Below are positions 19,368 to 26,450 of a stretch of 58,324 nucleotides of DNA, piece by piece; position 1 is the first letter of the stretch; the number at the start of each line of letters is the position of its first letter. The notes under the pieces are model-generated. The model was not told where the DNA came from, made no database searches, and saw only the letters and a program-made list of their open reading frames with translations. The stretch is from contig NZ_AAVU01000044.1 in NCBI RefSeq assembly GCF_000169095.1, positions 1 through 58,324 of the forward strand, written 5' to 3'. The position numbers and the translations under genes were made by a program. This stretch comes from Lyngbya sp. PCC 8106 (lineage in GTDB: Bacteria; Cyanobacteriota; Cyanobacteriia; Cyanobacteriales; Microcoleaceae).

Positions 19368-20402
19368 ATGACAACTGTTTTTGATATCGCAATCATTGGC
19401 GCTGGGTTTGCAGGGTTAATAGCCGCCCAAGACTTAAAACAAGCGGGTTATTCTGTGATTGTGTTAGAAAAATCTCGCGGAGTGGGTGGGCGTTGTGCAA
19501 CTCGTCGAGTTTCAGATATTTGTGTTGATCATGGTGTGCGGTATTTAGCAGCAACCGGAGAACACACTCAAAATTTAATCAAACAGTTAACAGCCACAAA
19601 TGTTTTAGAACTGTGGACAGATAAAATCTATGGGTTTAAAGAGAATCAACTTCAATCTCTACAACCTCAATCTTGTTATATTGCACCCTCGGGAATGAAT
19701 TCTGTCGGGAAAGAACTGGCTGTGGGTTTGGATATCTGGTTTAACCGTCGAGTACAAAGATTAACCCCAACTGAGAATAAAACTTGGTATCTGAGTTTGG
19801 AAACAACTCACCCCACCGCAACCGAAAAACCCCAAGAAGTCGAAGCCAAAGCCGTTATTTTGGCGATTCCTGCACCACAAGCGTTATTATTGTTAGAATC
19901 GCTAACTGCTGAACTTCCGGCTAACTTCGTAGAACAAGTCCGTTCTGTCGAATATGATCCTTGTATTACGGCGATGGCTGGATATCCTGAAAACGAGTTA
20001 ACCCTTAAAAACTTCCCCGAAAAAGCGATAACGTTTCCCGAAGATGAAATTCTAGCTTGGGTGGGATTAGATAGCAGTAAACGACTCAACCCCCAACACC
20101 CTGTTTTGGTGATTCAAAGTTCGGCTAAATTTGCAGAATATTATCTTGATACAACCGACTTACAACCCGTTGGGGAATTGTTGTTAAAATCGGTATCTGA
20201 TTCTTTGTCTTTGGGAAATGCTGAATGGATGCAAGTTCATCGCTGGCGTTACGCCTTTTGTCGGAAATCTTTATCGGTTTCTTGTTTAACCACAACTATT
20301 CCTTCACCCTTAGTTTGTTGCGGAGACTGGTGTGGGGGAAATGACAATATCGAAACGGCGTTAATGTCTGGGAACGCTGCGGTGAAGTTTTTTCAAGATT
20401 AA
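19368..20402 (+). CDS. Renalase-like FAD-dependent oxidoreductase
   Basis: This 344-residue flavoprotein has the N-terminal dinucleotide motif IIGAGFAGLIAAQDL and VLEKSRGVGGRCATRR, the diagnostic renalase/amine-oxidase-like loop. A C-terminal FAD segment, CCGDWCGGNDNIETALMSG, closes the fold. Substrate and partner are unknown. The ATG at 19368 is preferred over a GTG at 19356 because AGGG lies at a usable distance and homologues begin near TTVFDIAIIGAG. It follows the DUF6644 gene by 44 bp. Confidence 0.87.
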   Translation: MTTVFDIAIIGAGFAGLIAAQDLKQAGYSVIVLEKSRGVGGRCATRRVSDICVDHGVRYLAATGEHTQNLIKQLTATNVLELWTDKIYGFKENQLQSLQPQSCYIAPSGMNSVGKELAVGLDIWFNRRVQRLTPTENKTWYLSLETTHPTATEKPQEVEAKAVILAIPAPQALLLLESLTAELPANFVEQVRSVEYDPCITAMAGYPENELTLKNFPEKAITFPEDEILAWVGLDSSKRLNPQHPVLVIQSSAKFAEYYLDTTDLQPVGELLLKSVSDSLSLGNAEWMQVHRWRYAFCRKSLSVSCLTTTIPSPLVCCGDWCGGNDNIETALMSGNAAVKFFQD

Positions 20403-20487
20403 TCTTCTCAGGGAAATTCCGTCGGAAATTGCGATCGCCAGAAGTAACATCCGTTTGATTTCTAATCACCCCTCAAAATTGGGGTTT

Positions 20488-20513
20488 ATAGGCGCGCACA
20501 TTTTCCCATGATA
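20488..20513 (+). repeat. 26-bp repeat upstream of chlP, copy 1
   Basis: ATAGGCGCGCACATTTTCCC, then ATGATA. It matches the copy at 20719-20744 at 22 of 26 positions; the core ATTTTCCCAT is identical. Confidence 0.7.
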
Positions 20514-20718
20514 AAAATATAGCATTAATAAGAAATTTTGTCAAGGGATTTCCGATAGAAATTCCGGGCGATCGCATTTACAGTGACCAGTTTTACAGTT
20601 GTCAGTAATTAGTGGTATGGGACGCGATGGGCGCAAGCAAAACCCTTGTAAGGTGATCAATACTTTTGGTAGGGAGAAATCGAAGTGATCGCGAAATCAA
20701 CACCTAAACTCAGACCTA

Positions 20719-20744
20719 ATAGGCGGACATATTTTCCCATTATA
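20719..20744 (+). repeat. 26-bp repeat upstream of chlP, copy 2
   Basis: ATAGGCGGACATATTTTCCC, then ATTATA. It lies 231 bp after copy 1 and in the same orientation, 218 bp before chlP. The pair could be regulator sites or a small duplication. Confidence 0.7.
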
Positions 20745-20961
20745 GAACTTACCATGTCGGTTAAAACTTGTCAAATGCTGGTGTAATTAAACTACCGAAA
20801 GCGATCGCCGAATTTCCAATGTTTACCAAATGTAGCGAGAAATATTACGCAGTGTTAAGCACTATTGCAATGTATCACAACTCTAAAAATTCAGCGTCCG
20901 TGGTTCCTTTATCCGTGATACCATCTGACCTGATAACAATGAGAGAGATAGGAGAAAACCT

Positions 20962-22182
20962 GTGACGCTACGGGTTGCTGTTGTCGGTTCTGGCCCCGCT
21001 GGGTCTTCGGCCGCTGAAACATTAGTTAAAGCTGGAATAGAAACCTACTTATTTGAACGCAAACTCGATAACGCCAAACCCTGTGGCGGTGCCATTCCTC
21101 TGTGTATGGTGAGTGAGTTTGACTTACCTCCGGAAATTATTGATCGGCGGGTAAGAAAAATGAAAATGATTTCTCCATCTAACCGCGAAGTTGATATTAA
21201 TCTGATAAACGAAAACGAATATATTGGGATGTGCCGTCGGGAAGTTCTCGATGGTTTTATGCGAGATCGGGCAGCAAAATTAGGAGCAAACCTAATTAAT
21301 GGTACGGTTTATAAACTTGATATTCCGACCAAGAAAAATGAAGCTTATACCCTCCACTATACCGATCATTCGGAAGGAAATAGTCGGGGTACAGCCAAGA
21401 CTTTAAAAGTTGATTTAGTCATCGGTGCAGATGGGGCGAATTCTCGGATTGCCAAAGCAATTGATGCAGGCGATTACAACTATGCGATCGCTTTCCAAGA
21501 ACGAATTCGCATCTCTGATGAGAAAATGGCTTATTATCAAGACCGGGCTGAAATGTACGTTGGAAATGACGTTTCTCCCGACTTCTATGCTTGGGTATTC
21601 CCCAAATATGATCACGTCGCAGTTGGGACTGGAACCATGAAGGTGAACCAGGCGATGATCAAACAGTTACAAGCTGGAATTCGCGCCCGTGCTGCTCATC
21701 GCATCGAGGGTGGTAAGATTATTAAAGTAGAAGCCCATCCTATCCCCGAGCATCCCCGTCCTCGTCGAGTTGTCGGTCGGGTGGCGTTAGTGGGAGATGC
21801 AGCCGGAACCGTTACGAAGTCTTCCGGAGAAGGTATTTACTTCGCGGCTAAGTCGGCGAGGATGTGTGCGGAAACGATTGTCGAAATGTCGAACAATGGT
21901 GCTAAAATTCCCACCGAAGATGACCTGAAAATTTATCTCAAACGTTGGGATAAACAGTATGGTATGACTTACTTGGTGTTGGATATTTTGCAACGAGTCT
22001 TCTACCGGACTGATGCAACTCGTGAAGCGTTTGTCGAAATGTGTTCTGATCTTGATGTTCAGAAGATGACGTTTGACAGTTATCTGTACAAAACGGTTGT
22101 TCCGGCTAACCCTTTAGTTCAGATGAAGATTACCGCTAAAACTCTTGGAAGTCTGTTAAGAGGTCATGCGTTAGCGCCTTAA
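20962..22182 (+). CDS. chlP: Geranylgeranyl reductase
   Basis: ChlP reduces the geranylgeranyl chain to phytyl for chlorophyll a, tocopherol and phylloquinone synthesis at the thylakoid membrane, using NADPH. This 406-residue protein has the FAD motif VAVVGSGPAGSSAAETL at the N-terminus, KPCGGAIPLCM, VIGADGANSRIAKAI and the second FAD motif GDAAGTVTKSSGEGI. These are hallmarks of plant and cyanobacterial ChlP. It starts at GTG with GGAG 7 bases upstream. A strong terminator follows, so the gene is probably monocistronic. Confidence 0.97.
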   Translation: MTLRVAVVGSGPAGSSAAETLVKAGIETYLFERKLDNAKPCGGAIPLCMVSEFDLPPEIIDRRVRKMKMISPSNREVDINLINENEYIGMCRREVLDGFMRDRAAKLGANLINGTVYKLDIPTKKNEAYTLHYTDHSEGNSRGTAKTLKVDLVIGADGANSRIAKAIDAGDYNYAIAFQERIRISDEKMAYYQDRAEMYVGNDVSPDFYAWVFPKYDHVAVGTGTMKVNQAMIKQLQAGIRARAAHRIEGGKIIKVEAHPIPEHPRPRRVVGRVALVGDAAGTVTKSSGEGIYFAAKSARMCAETIVEMSNNGAKIPTEDDLKIYLKRWDKQYGMTYLVLDILQRVFYRTDATREAFVEMCSDLDVQKMTFDSYLYKTVVPANPLVQMKITAKTLGSLLRGHALAP

Positions 22183-22212
22183 GTTTTCGATTGATATTAT
22201 ATCACAAAACTG

Positions 22213-22246
22213 CCTGGTTTCTTCACAAGAGAAATCAGGTTTTTTT
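22213..22246 (+). terminator. Rho-independent terminator of chlP
   Basis: An 11-bp stem (CCTGGTTTCTT pairs with GAGAAATCAGG, including G-T wobbles) with a 5-nt loop CACAA is followed by seven T residues. It lies 30 bp after the chlP stop. Confidence 0.9.
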
Positions 22247-22311
22247 GTAGGGTGCATCAGATTTTTAAAGTTAATAATAGGAAAAATAATCTTTGATCTG
22301 ATGCACCCTAC
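22247..22311. repeat. Palindromic repeat element copy 2
   Basis: Sixteen-base perfect terminal inverted repeats GTAGGGTGCATCAGAT flank an AT-rich 33-bp core. It abuts the chlP terminator T-tract. It is the same family as 3380-3464 and 23166-23229. Confidence 0.9.
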
Positions 22312-22319
22312 AGGTTTGA

Positions 22320-22658
22320 CTAATCCTTAATACCAAATTTTTGGTACAACATTTTTCTCAAAATATTGCTACTACGCTCTACAAATTCATCCTCAGTTTC
22401 ATTTTCTAATGGTTCACCAATAGAATCACTAAATTTTGAGATAAACGCTTTATCTGAAACTAAATTAGATACATCTTCTGAAAACTTCTCTGCTTTGTCC
22501 TGTGAACATGAAAACGGTGTTAGAAAAAATGGTGCTAATTGAACACGAACCGCTGACTGGAGAGAACTTTGAATAGCTGAGAGCGAGATATTAGAATTTG
22601 CTAAAGCTTGATCAGGTAACTTCTTAGCCTCGTCCATAAACTCTTTTAAACTGCTCAT
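22320..22658 (-). CDS. Hypothetical small soluble protein
   Basis: This 112-residue, mostly helical, acidic protein has a GAGG ribosome binding site a few bases before its ATG. It contains SAVRVQLAPFFLTPFSCSQD and FVERSSNILRKMLYQKFGIK. There is no signal peptide, membrane segment or known motif. It follows the 49-residue gene at 22690-22839 by 31 bp in the same direction, so the two probably form an operon. Between them lies a short run of GTAAAAAA repeats. I do not recognise either protein. Confidence 0.6.
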   Translation of the reverse strand: MSSLKEFMDEAKKLPDQALANSNISLSAIQSSLQSAVRVQLAPFFLTPFSCSQDKAEKFSEDVSNLVSDKAFISKFSDSIGEPLENETEDEFVERSSNILRKMLYQKFGIKD

Positions 22659-22689
22659 TACTTATCCTCTTTTTTACTTTTTTACTTTT

Positions 22690-22839
22690 TTACTTTGTAT
22701 TTGTCCAAGATCTATAAAAAACACGAAGCAACTCTGCAAATGTTTGAACAGTTGTTTCGATAATTTGTCGCTTTGTTTTCTCGGGCAGCTTATCCCACAA
22801 TTCCCAGAACCATTTGATTAGGTCAAAAATAAAGAACAT
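22690..22839 (-). CDS. Small 49-residue helical protein
   Basis: This short reading frame is preceded by GGAGGAG. The product begins MFFIFDLIKWFWELWDKLPE and continues KTKRQIIETTVQTFAELLRV, ending FYRSWTNTK. The N-terminal half is aromatic and amphipathic; the whole looks like one or two helices that could lie on a membrane. It lies 31 bp upstream of the 112-residue gene and reads the same way. Function is unknown. Similar KLPEKTK-containing small proteins may exist in other cyanobacteria, but I cannot confirm this here. Confidence 0.6.
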   Translation of the reverse strand: MFFIFDLIKWFWELWDKLPEKTKRQIIETTVQTFAELLRVFYRSWTNTK

Positions 22840-23165
22840 GATCCAGTTATCTCCTCCAAAATGAGAGTGTAATTTTTTTCAGAGTTAATCATTAGAATCC
22901 AATATCCTAATTAGCACTTTTAACCCTCTATATTAAGCTGAAACTGAAAAAATTAGAAAAGCCAGGGTAAAATTACCGATCTTTAAAAAAGATTGGAGTA
23001 TTAATTTTATTGCCAACATCCGTAATTTTACAGAGTTCATTTTATAAAAGAAATACAATCAATATTTTGTCAATATTTTAGTTGTAATTATCGTTATTTT
23101 AAAACAACATTAACATCCAACTCACCCAAAAGTAATTCACTCCACAAAACTATAGTTACTTATTG
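22840..23165. other. AT-rich intergenic region, 326 bp
   Basis: No gene is seen. This is the divergent promoter region of the small minus-strand operon and the glycosyltransferase-like gene. It contains AAAAATTAGAAAAG-type A-tracts and an imperfect TTTAAAAAAGATTGG stretch but nothing I can name. Confidence 0.4.
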
Positions 23166-23229
23166 GTAGGGTGCATCAGACCCAAATTGATTGTATATAT
23201 CATTAACTTCAAAATCTGATGCACCCTAC
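23166..23229. repeat. Palindromic repeat element copy 3
   Basis: GTAGGGTGCATCAGA at 23166-23180 is repeated inverted (TCTGATGCACCCTAC) ending at 23229. A TATAAT hexamer follows within 10 bp (about 23235), 30 bp before the next gene, so this copy may supply or block promoter upstream sequence. Confidence 0.88.
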
Positions 23230-23267
23230 AGACTATAATAGAGGTCGGTATCCAACCGAGTCAATTC

Positions 23268-24392
23268 ATGTCTAGACCCACCTTTTATATCGCGATTACC
23301 AATCATGGATTTGGTCATGCAGTTCGCGCCGCTTCTGTCGCCGCCCAAATTCAACAACTGTGTCCTGATAGCCTGTTAATTCTCGTCACAACCGCCCCTC
23401 GTTGGTTGTTAGAATCCTATATCGAAGGTGACTTTATCTTGCGTCCTCGGGCATTTGATGTGGGTGTAATTCAGTCCGATAGTTTAACGATGGATAAAGC
23501 CGCCACCTTAGAAAAGTTACAGGAAATTCGCAAAAACCAAAACTCAATTATCGCCGGAGAAGTTAACTTTATCCGTCAAAATCGAGTTGATTTAGTCTTT
23601 GCTGATATTCCCCCGTTAGCGGCTTCTATTGCTAAAATAGCTGGAATTCCTTGTTATATGATGAGTAACTTTGGTTGGGATTTTATCTATCGAGATTGGG
23701 GTGGAGAATTTATTGAAATTGCCGATTGGGTTGGGGATTGTTTTAGTCAATGTGAGGGTTTGTTTAGACTTCCCCTTTACGAAGACATGAGTGCTTTTCC
23801 CCATATTACTGATGTCGGTTTAACCGGAGGAAATCCGCGTTATGATTTGGATCAACTCAAAGAAGATTTTCAAATTAACAGCACCCCTGAAAAAACAATC
23901 CTCCTCACCTTTGGCGGATTGAGTTTAGCTAAAATTCCCTATGAAAACCTAAATAACTTACCCGATTTCACCTTTATAACCTTTGATAAAAATGCTCCTA
24001 AACTTCCCAATTTAATCTCAGTTCAAACTCAAAAACAACAAGTCAAAAGAGCAGTAGATTATACCCATATTCGTCCCGTTGATTTTATGCCAATCTGTGG
24101 ACGAGTCGTTTCTAAACCCGGGTTTAGTACCTATTCTGAAGCGATGCGGTTAAATATTCCAATTGTAACGTTGTCGAGAGATGGGTTTGCAGAAGCCGAA
24201 CTTTTATTAACAGGATTACAAAATTATAGCTATCATCAAATTTTAACCTCTGCACAATTTTTTGAAAGTAATTGGGAATTCCTGCAACACCCGTTAAGCC
24301 CGCCTCGCTTGTCTGATACTTTGGATAAAACCGGAAGTGAAACGATTGCCAAAATGCTTGTAAATGCGGTAAAAAGCGGGTTGAAAAACTAA
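23268..24392 (+). CDS. Predicted GT-B glycosyltransferase (MurG/ARA1-N-like)
   Basis: This 374-residue protein starts FYIAITNHGFGHAVRAASVA, the glycine/histidine loop of MurG-like GT-B glycosyltransferases. A C-terminal half has RPVDFMPICGRVVSKPGFST, comparable to the nucleotide-sugar-binding region. It resembles the N-terminal domain found fused to some sugar kinases (arabinokinase/galactokinase type). Donor and acceptor are unknown. There is no signal peptide or membrane helix. A repeat element and TATAAT lie just upstream. Confidence 0.7.
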   Translation: MSRPTFYIAITNHGFGHAVRAASVAAQIQQLCPDSLLILVTTAPRWLLESYIEGDFILRPRAFDVGVIQSDSLTMDKAATLEKLQEIRKNQNSIIAGEVNFIRQNRVDLVFADIPPLAASIAKIAGIPCYMMSNFGWDFIYRDWGGEFIEIADWVGDCFSQCEGLFRLPLYEDMSAFPHITDVGLTGGNPRYDLDQLKEDFQINSTPEKTILLTFGGLSLAKIPYENLNNLPDFTFITFDKNAPKLPNLISVQTQKQQVKRAVDYTHIRPVDFMPICGRVVSKPGFSTYSEAMRLNIPIVTLSRDGFAEAELLLTGLQNYSYHQILTSAQFFESNWEFLQHPLSPPRLSDTLDKTGSETIAKMLVNAVKSGLKN

Positions 24393-24466
24393 TTTTGATC
24401 AATCATCCCGAAAAGCACAAATAAGCCGAGAAAATGAACCTAGCCCAATATTCAGGAGTTTAGAAG

Positions 24467-24625
24467 ATGGATGTCGAAATTTATGTTTTAGTGGATACTT
24501 CAACTGCTTTAACAAAAGTAGATATTTTTCAGTCTGAGACTGATGCAGTTTCCGAGAAAAACAAACGAGAAAATCCTGATAAAGTGGAAGTATTCAAGAA
24601 AAAAATTACGGTTTCTACCCAATAA
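24467..24625 (+). CDS. Small 52-residue conserved-looking protein
   Basis: This short frame starts at ATG with a strong AGGAG 8 bases upstream. The product begins MDVEIYVLVDTSTALTKVDI and contains FQSETDAVSEKNKRENPDKV and EVFKKKITVSTQ. It looks like a beta-alpha-beta miniature with charged ends. It lies 74 bp after the glycosyltransferase-like gene. Function is unknown. The ribosome binding site and codon pattern support a real gene, not chance. Confidence 0.65.
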   Translation: MDVEIYVLVDTSTALTKVDIFQSETDAVSEKNKRENPDKVEVFKKKITVSTQ

Positions 24626-24754
24626 AAGTTATTCAATAAAGTCTCAAGACTAATACTTATTAAAGTCAGAAAATTAAGGCATAATTCCCAATACCAACGG
24701 CTCAAAATAACATTCTCTGATCAATCTTGTCTCCAACCTCTGGTGGAATCTCAG

Positions 24755-24967
24755 TATAGCGCTACTTGAATCGGGAATAGGGAACAGCGGTGCGACTAGG
24801 CGCGATTCTCAATCCGCTCTGCGTAACGCGCACCAAGAGAGGGAACACCGGATCAGCAGACTATGAAAGCGGTGTGACCCTGCGGCTTTGTAAGCCGCCA
24901 AGGAATGCACACGCCTGAGAGGGTTTCAGAATTTAGAAATGTCCTAACCAATTTGCGTAGTGCTATA
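24755..24967. mobile_element. Probable MITE, 213 bp, IS630/Tc1-like ends
   Basis: The ends are imperfect inverted repeats: TATAGCGCTACTTGAATCGG on the left and, read inward on the other strand, TATAGCACTACGCAAATTGG on the right (15 of 20 identical). No transposase is encoded. Terminal TA dinucleotides fit the TA target duplication of IS630/Tc1-mariner elements. The internal sequence contains local hairpins such as CTGCGGCTTTGTAAGCCGC. Classification is inferred from the ends only. Confidence 0.6.
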
Positions 24968-25014
24968 GAATGGTAATTGCTAGGGTCAGTTGTCTAGATT
25001 GATATTTCCATTAA

Positions 25015-25072
25015 ATAAAAAAAAGAAAGGGAATTATCGGATAATCTTATCCTAATCTTCCTTTCTTTTCTG
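25015..25072. terminator. Bidirectional terminator between convergent genes
   Basis: A long imperfect hairpin: AAAGAAAGGGAA on the left pairs with TTCCTTTCTTT on the right, with an inner GGATAA/TTATCC stem. It is flanked by an A-run on the left and T-rich sequence on the right, so it could stop transcripts in both directions (the 52-residue gene and msrP). Confidence 0.75.
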
Positions 25073-25120
25073 AAAAACGAATGATTTTTCGAGTTTTAAC
25101 GATTAGATTCTCTGATGTTT

Positions 25121-26101
25121 CTAAGTATAAAGCTCGCCCACATATTCTTCATAACCATTGTATAAAAGGGTCGGTTGTTCTTCCCAAGTAAAACTCGGAG
25201 CATTGCTAACAATTCGTTCCGTGGCTTGTGACCATCTCGGATGAGGAACATTGGGGTTTACATTGGCTACAAACCCATATTCATTCGGAGCTAATGTATT
25301 CCAAAAAGTAGCAGGTTGTTTGTCTAGAAATTCGATTTTGACAATCGATTTAGCCCCTTTAAATCCATACTTCCAGGGAATCACCATCCGCAAAGGTGCG
25401 CCATTTTGTTTGGGTAAAGTTTTCCCATAAATTCCGGTCGCAAAAAAAGCGAGGTCATTTGCCATTTCTTCAATTCTTAATCCTTCTGCATAAGGCCAAG
25501 GATAATTGACCGCCCAAAAACCGGGGCCTGTGGTAATTTTCGGGTCATAAAATGAACTAAACCGCACAAATTTCGCGTCAGATGTCGGTTCAACATCTTC
25601 TAAAAGTAACCGCATGGGAAACCCCACCCAAGGCACAACCATCGCCCAGGCTTCTACACACCGAAAACGATAAATTCGTTCCTCAAAGGGAAACTTTTTT
25701 TGGATGTCATCAAGGTCATAAGTTTGGGGATTTTTAACCAGTCCTGTCACTTCAACTTGCCAATTTTCGGTCGGTAAAGCTTGAGCCGCTTTCCAAATTG
25801 ATTTAGACCCTCCAAACTCATAATAGTTATTATATTGAGTGGCAAATTCTGAGCTAGTTACCTGCCCGACATCAGAAAACTGGGGATTTTGAGATAAATT
25901 AGAATAGGGAGTCAGTTGATCTAATCCCGGTTGAGTGGAGATAGCAGGAGTGCGATTGCAACCCGCTAGGGGTAGAGTCGTTGCACCTAAGCTTGCCCCA
26001 ATTAGACTTTTTAGAAAACGACGACGATTGAGAAAAGTTGATTCAGGAGTGATCAACCGCTCGGGAAGTTCCCAAGATTGAGGGATGCGAATTAAAGCCA
26101 T
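25121..26101 (-). CDS. msrP: Protein-methionine-sulfoxide reductase, molybdopterin subunit MsrP
   Basis: This 326-residue MsrP (YedY) reduces oxidised methionines in periplasmic proteins. A twin-arginine signal (NRRRFLKSLIGASLGATT) directs export of the folded enzyme by Tat. The molybdenum-ligating cysteine lies in YRFRCVEAWAMVVPWVG, and IPWKYGFKGAKSIVKIEF is the family's C-terminal motif. Length is close to the E. coli protein. The usual haem membrane partner MsrQ is not adjacent, so electron delivery must come from elsewhere in the genome. It ends towards the bidirectional terminator. Confidence 0.93.
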   Translation of the reverse strand: MALIRIPQSWELPERLITPESTFLNRRRFLKSLIGASLGATTLPLAGCNRTPAISTQPGLDQLTPYSNLSQNPQFSDVGQVTSSEFATQYNNYYEFGGSKSIWKAAQALPTENWQVEVTGLVKNPQTYDLDDIQKKFPFEERIYRFRCVEAWAMVVPWVGFPMRLLLEDVEPTSDAKFVRFSSFYDPKITTGPGFWAVNYPWPYAEGLRIEEMANDLAFFATGIYGKTLPKQNGAPLRMVIPWKYGFKGAKSIVKIEFLDKQPATFWNTLAPNEYGFVANVNPNVPHPRWSQATERIVSNAPSFTWEEQPTLLYNGYEEYVGELYT

Positions 26102-26450
26102 TGGAGAAGTGGGTCAGTACAAATCATTAAGTGACCTTCTTATTTTAACGATTGAAATGGGTAGCCTCGGCTCTACCCTCCGATTTTCCCGTGATATAAT
26201 CGCAGAAGAAGTTAAAATTCGGAAATTTCAACCGATTGTCAGGGAAAAACCCCTACCGTTAAAAGCTTGGAACTTTCCAAATTCCAAGGCTGAACCCGTG
26301 TTATCGACTCAATCTTCCCACTGGACAATTGATTAAAGGGGTAGCAAAACACTAAACGGATTCTGCCTGGGATCAATCTTCACATCTATACTGTTGAGGA
26401 GGGTGTGGGGATGTCAAGATAGTATAGACAGACTTAACGACTTGCCAGTT
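26102..26450. promoter_or_regulatory. Intergenic region with hairpin and promoter-like sites
   Basis: These 349 bp separate msrP (minus) and the WD40 kinase (plus). They contain a 6-bp inverted repeat GGGTAG/CTACCC (26159-26178) and a TATAAT hexamer (26195-26200). An 83-codon frame here (26085-26336) lacks a ribosome binding site and family resemblance and is not called. Confidence 0.4.

Larger units (their letters stand above)
20403..20961. promoter_or_regulatory. Long chlP upstream region with paired repeats
   Basis: These 559 bp hold no convincing gene. They contain two HIP1-like octamers, a small CCCC/GGGG hairpin (20470-20485) and two copies of a 26-bp repeat described separately. The chlP ribosome binding site (GGAG, 20951-20954) lies 7 bases before the GTG start. 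The long leader may mark complex control of chlP, or decayed sequence. Confidence 0.45.

Noticed and set aside
20768..20965. 65-codon frame before chlP
   Set aside because: It starts at TTG without a ribosome binding site, overlaps the chlP ribosome binding site and start, and shows no protein-like pattern. More likely leader sequence.
26085..26336. 83-codon frame between msrP and the WD40 kinase
   Set aside because: It overlaps the start of msrP and covers the intergenic hairpin and TATAAT. There is no ribosome binding site.
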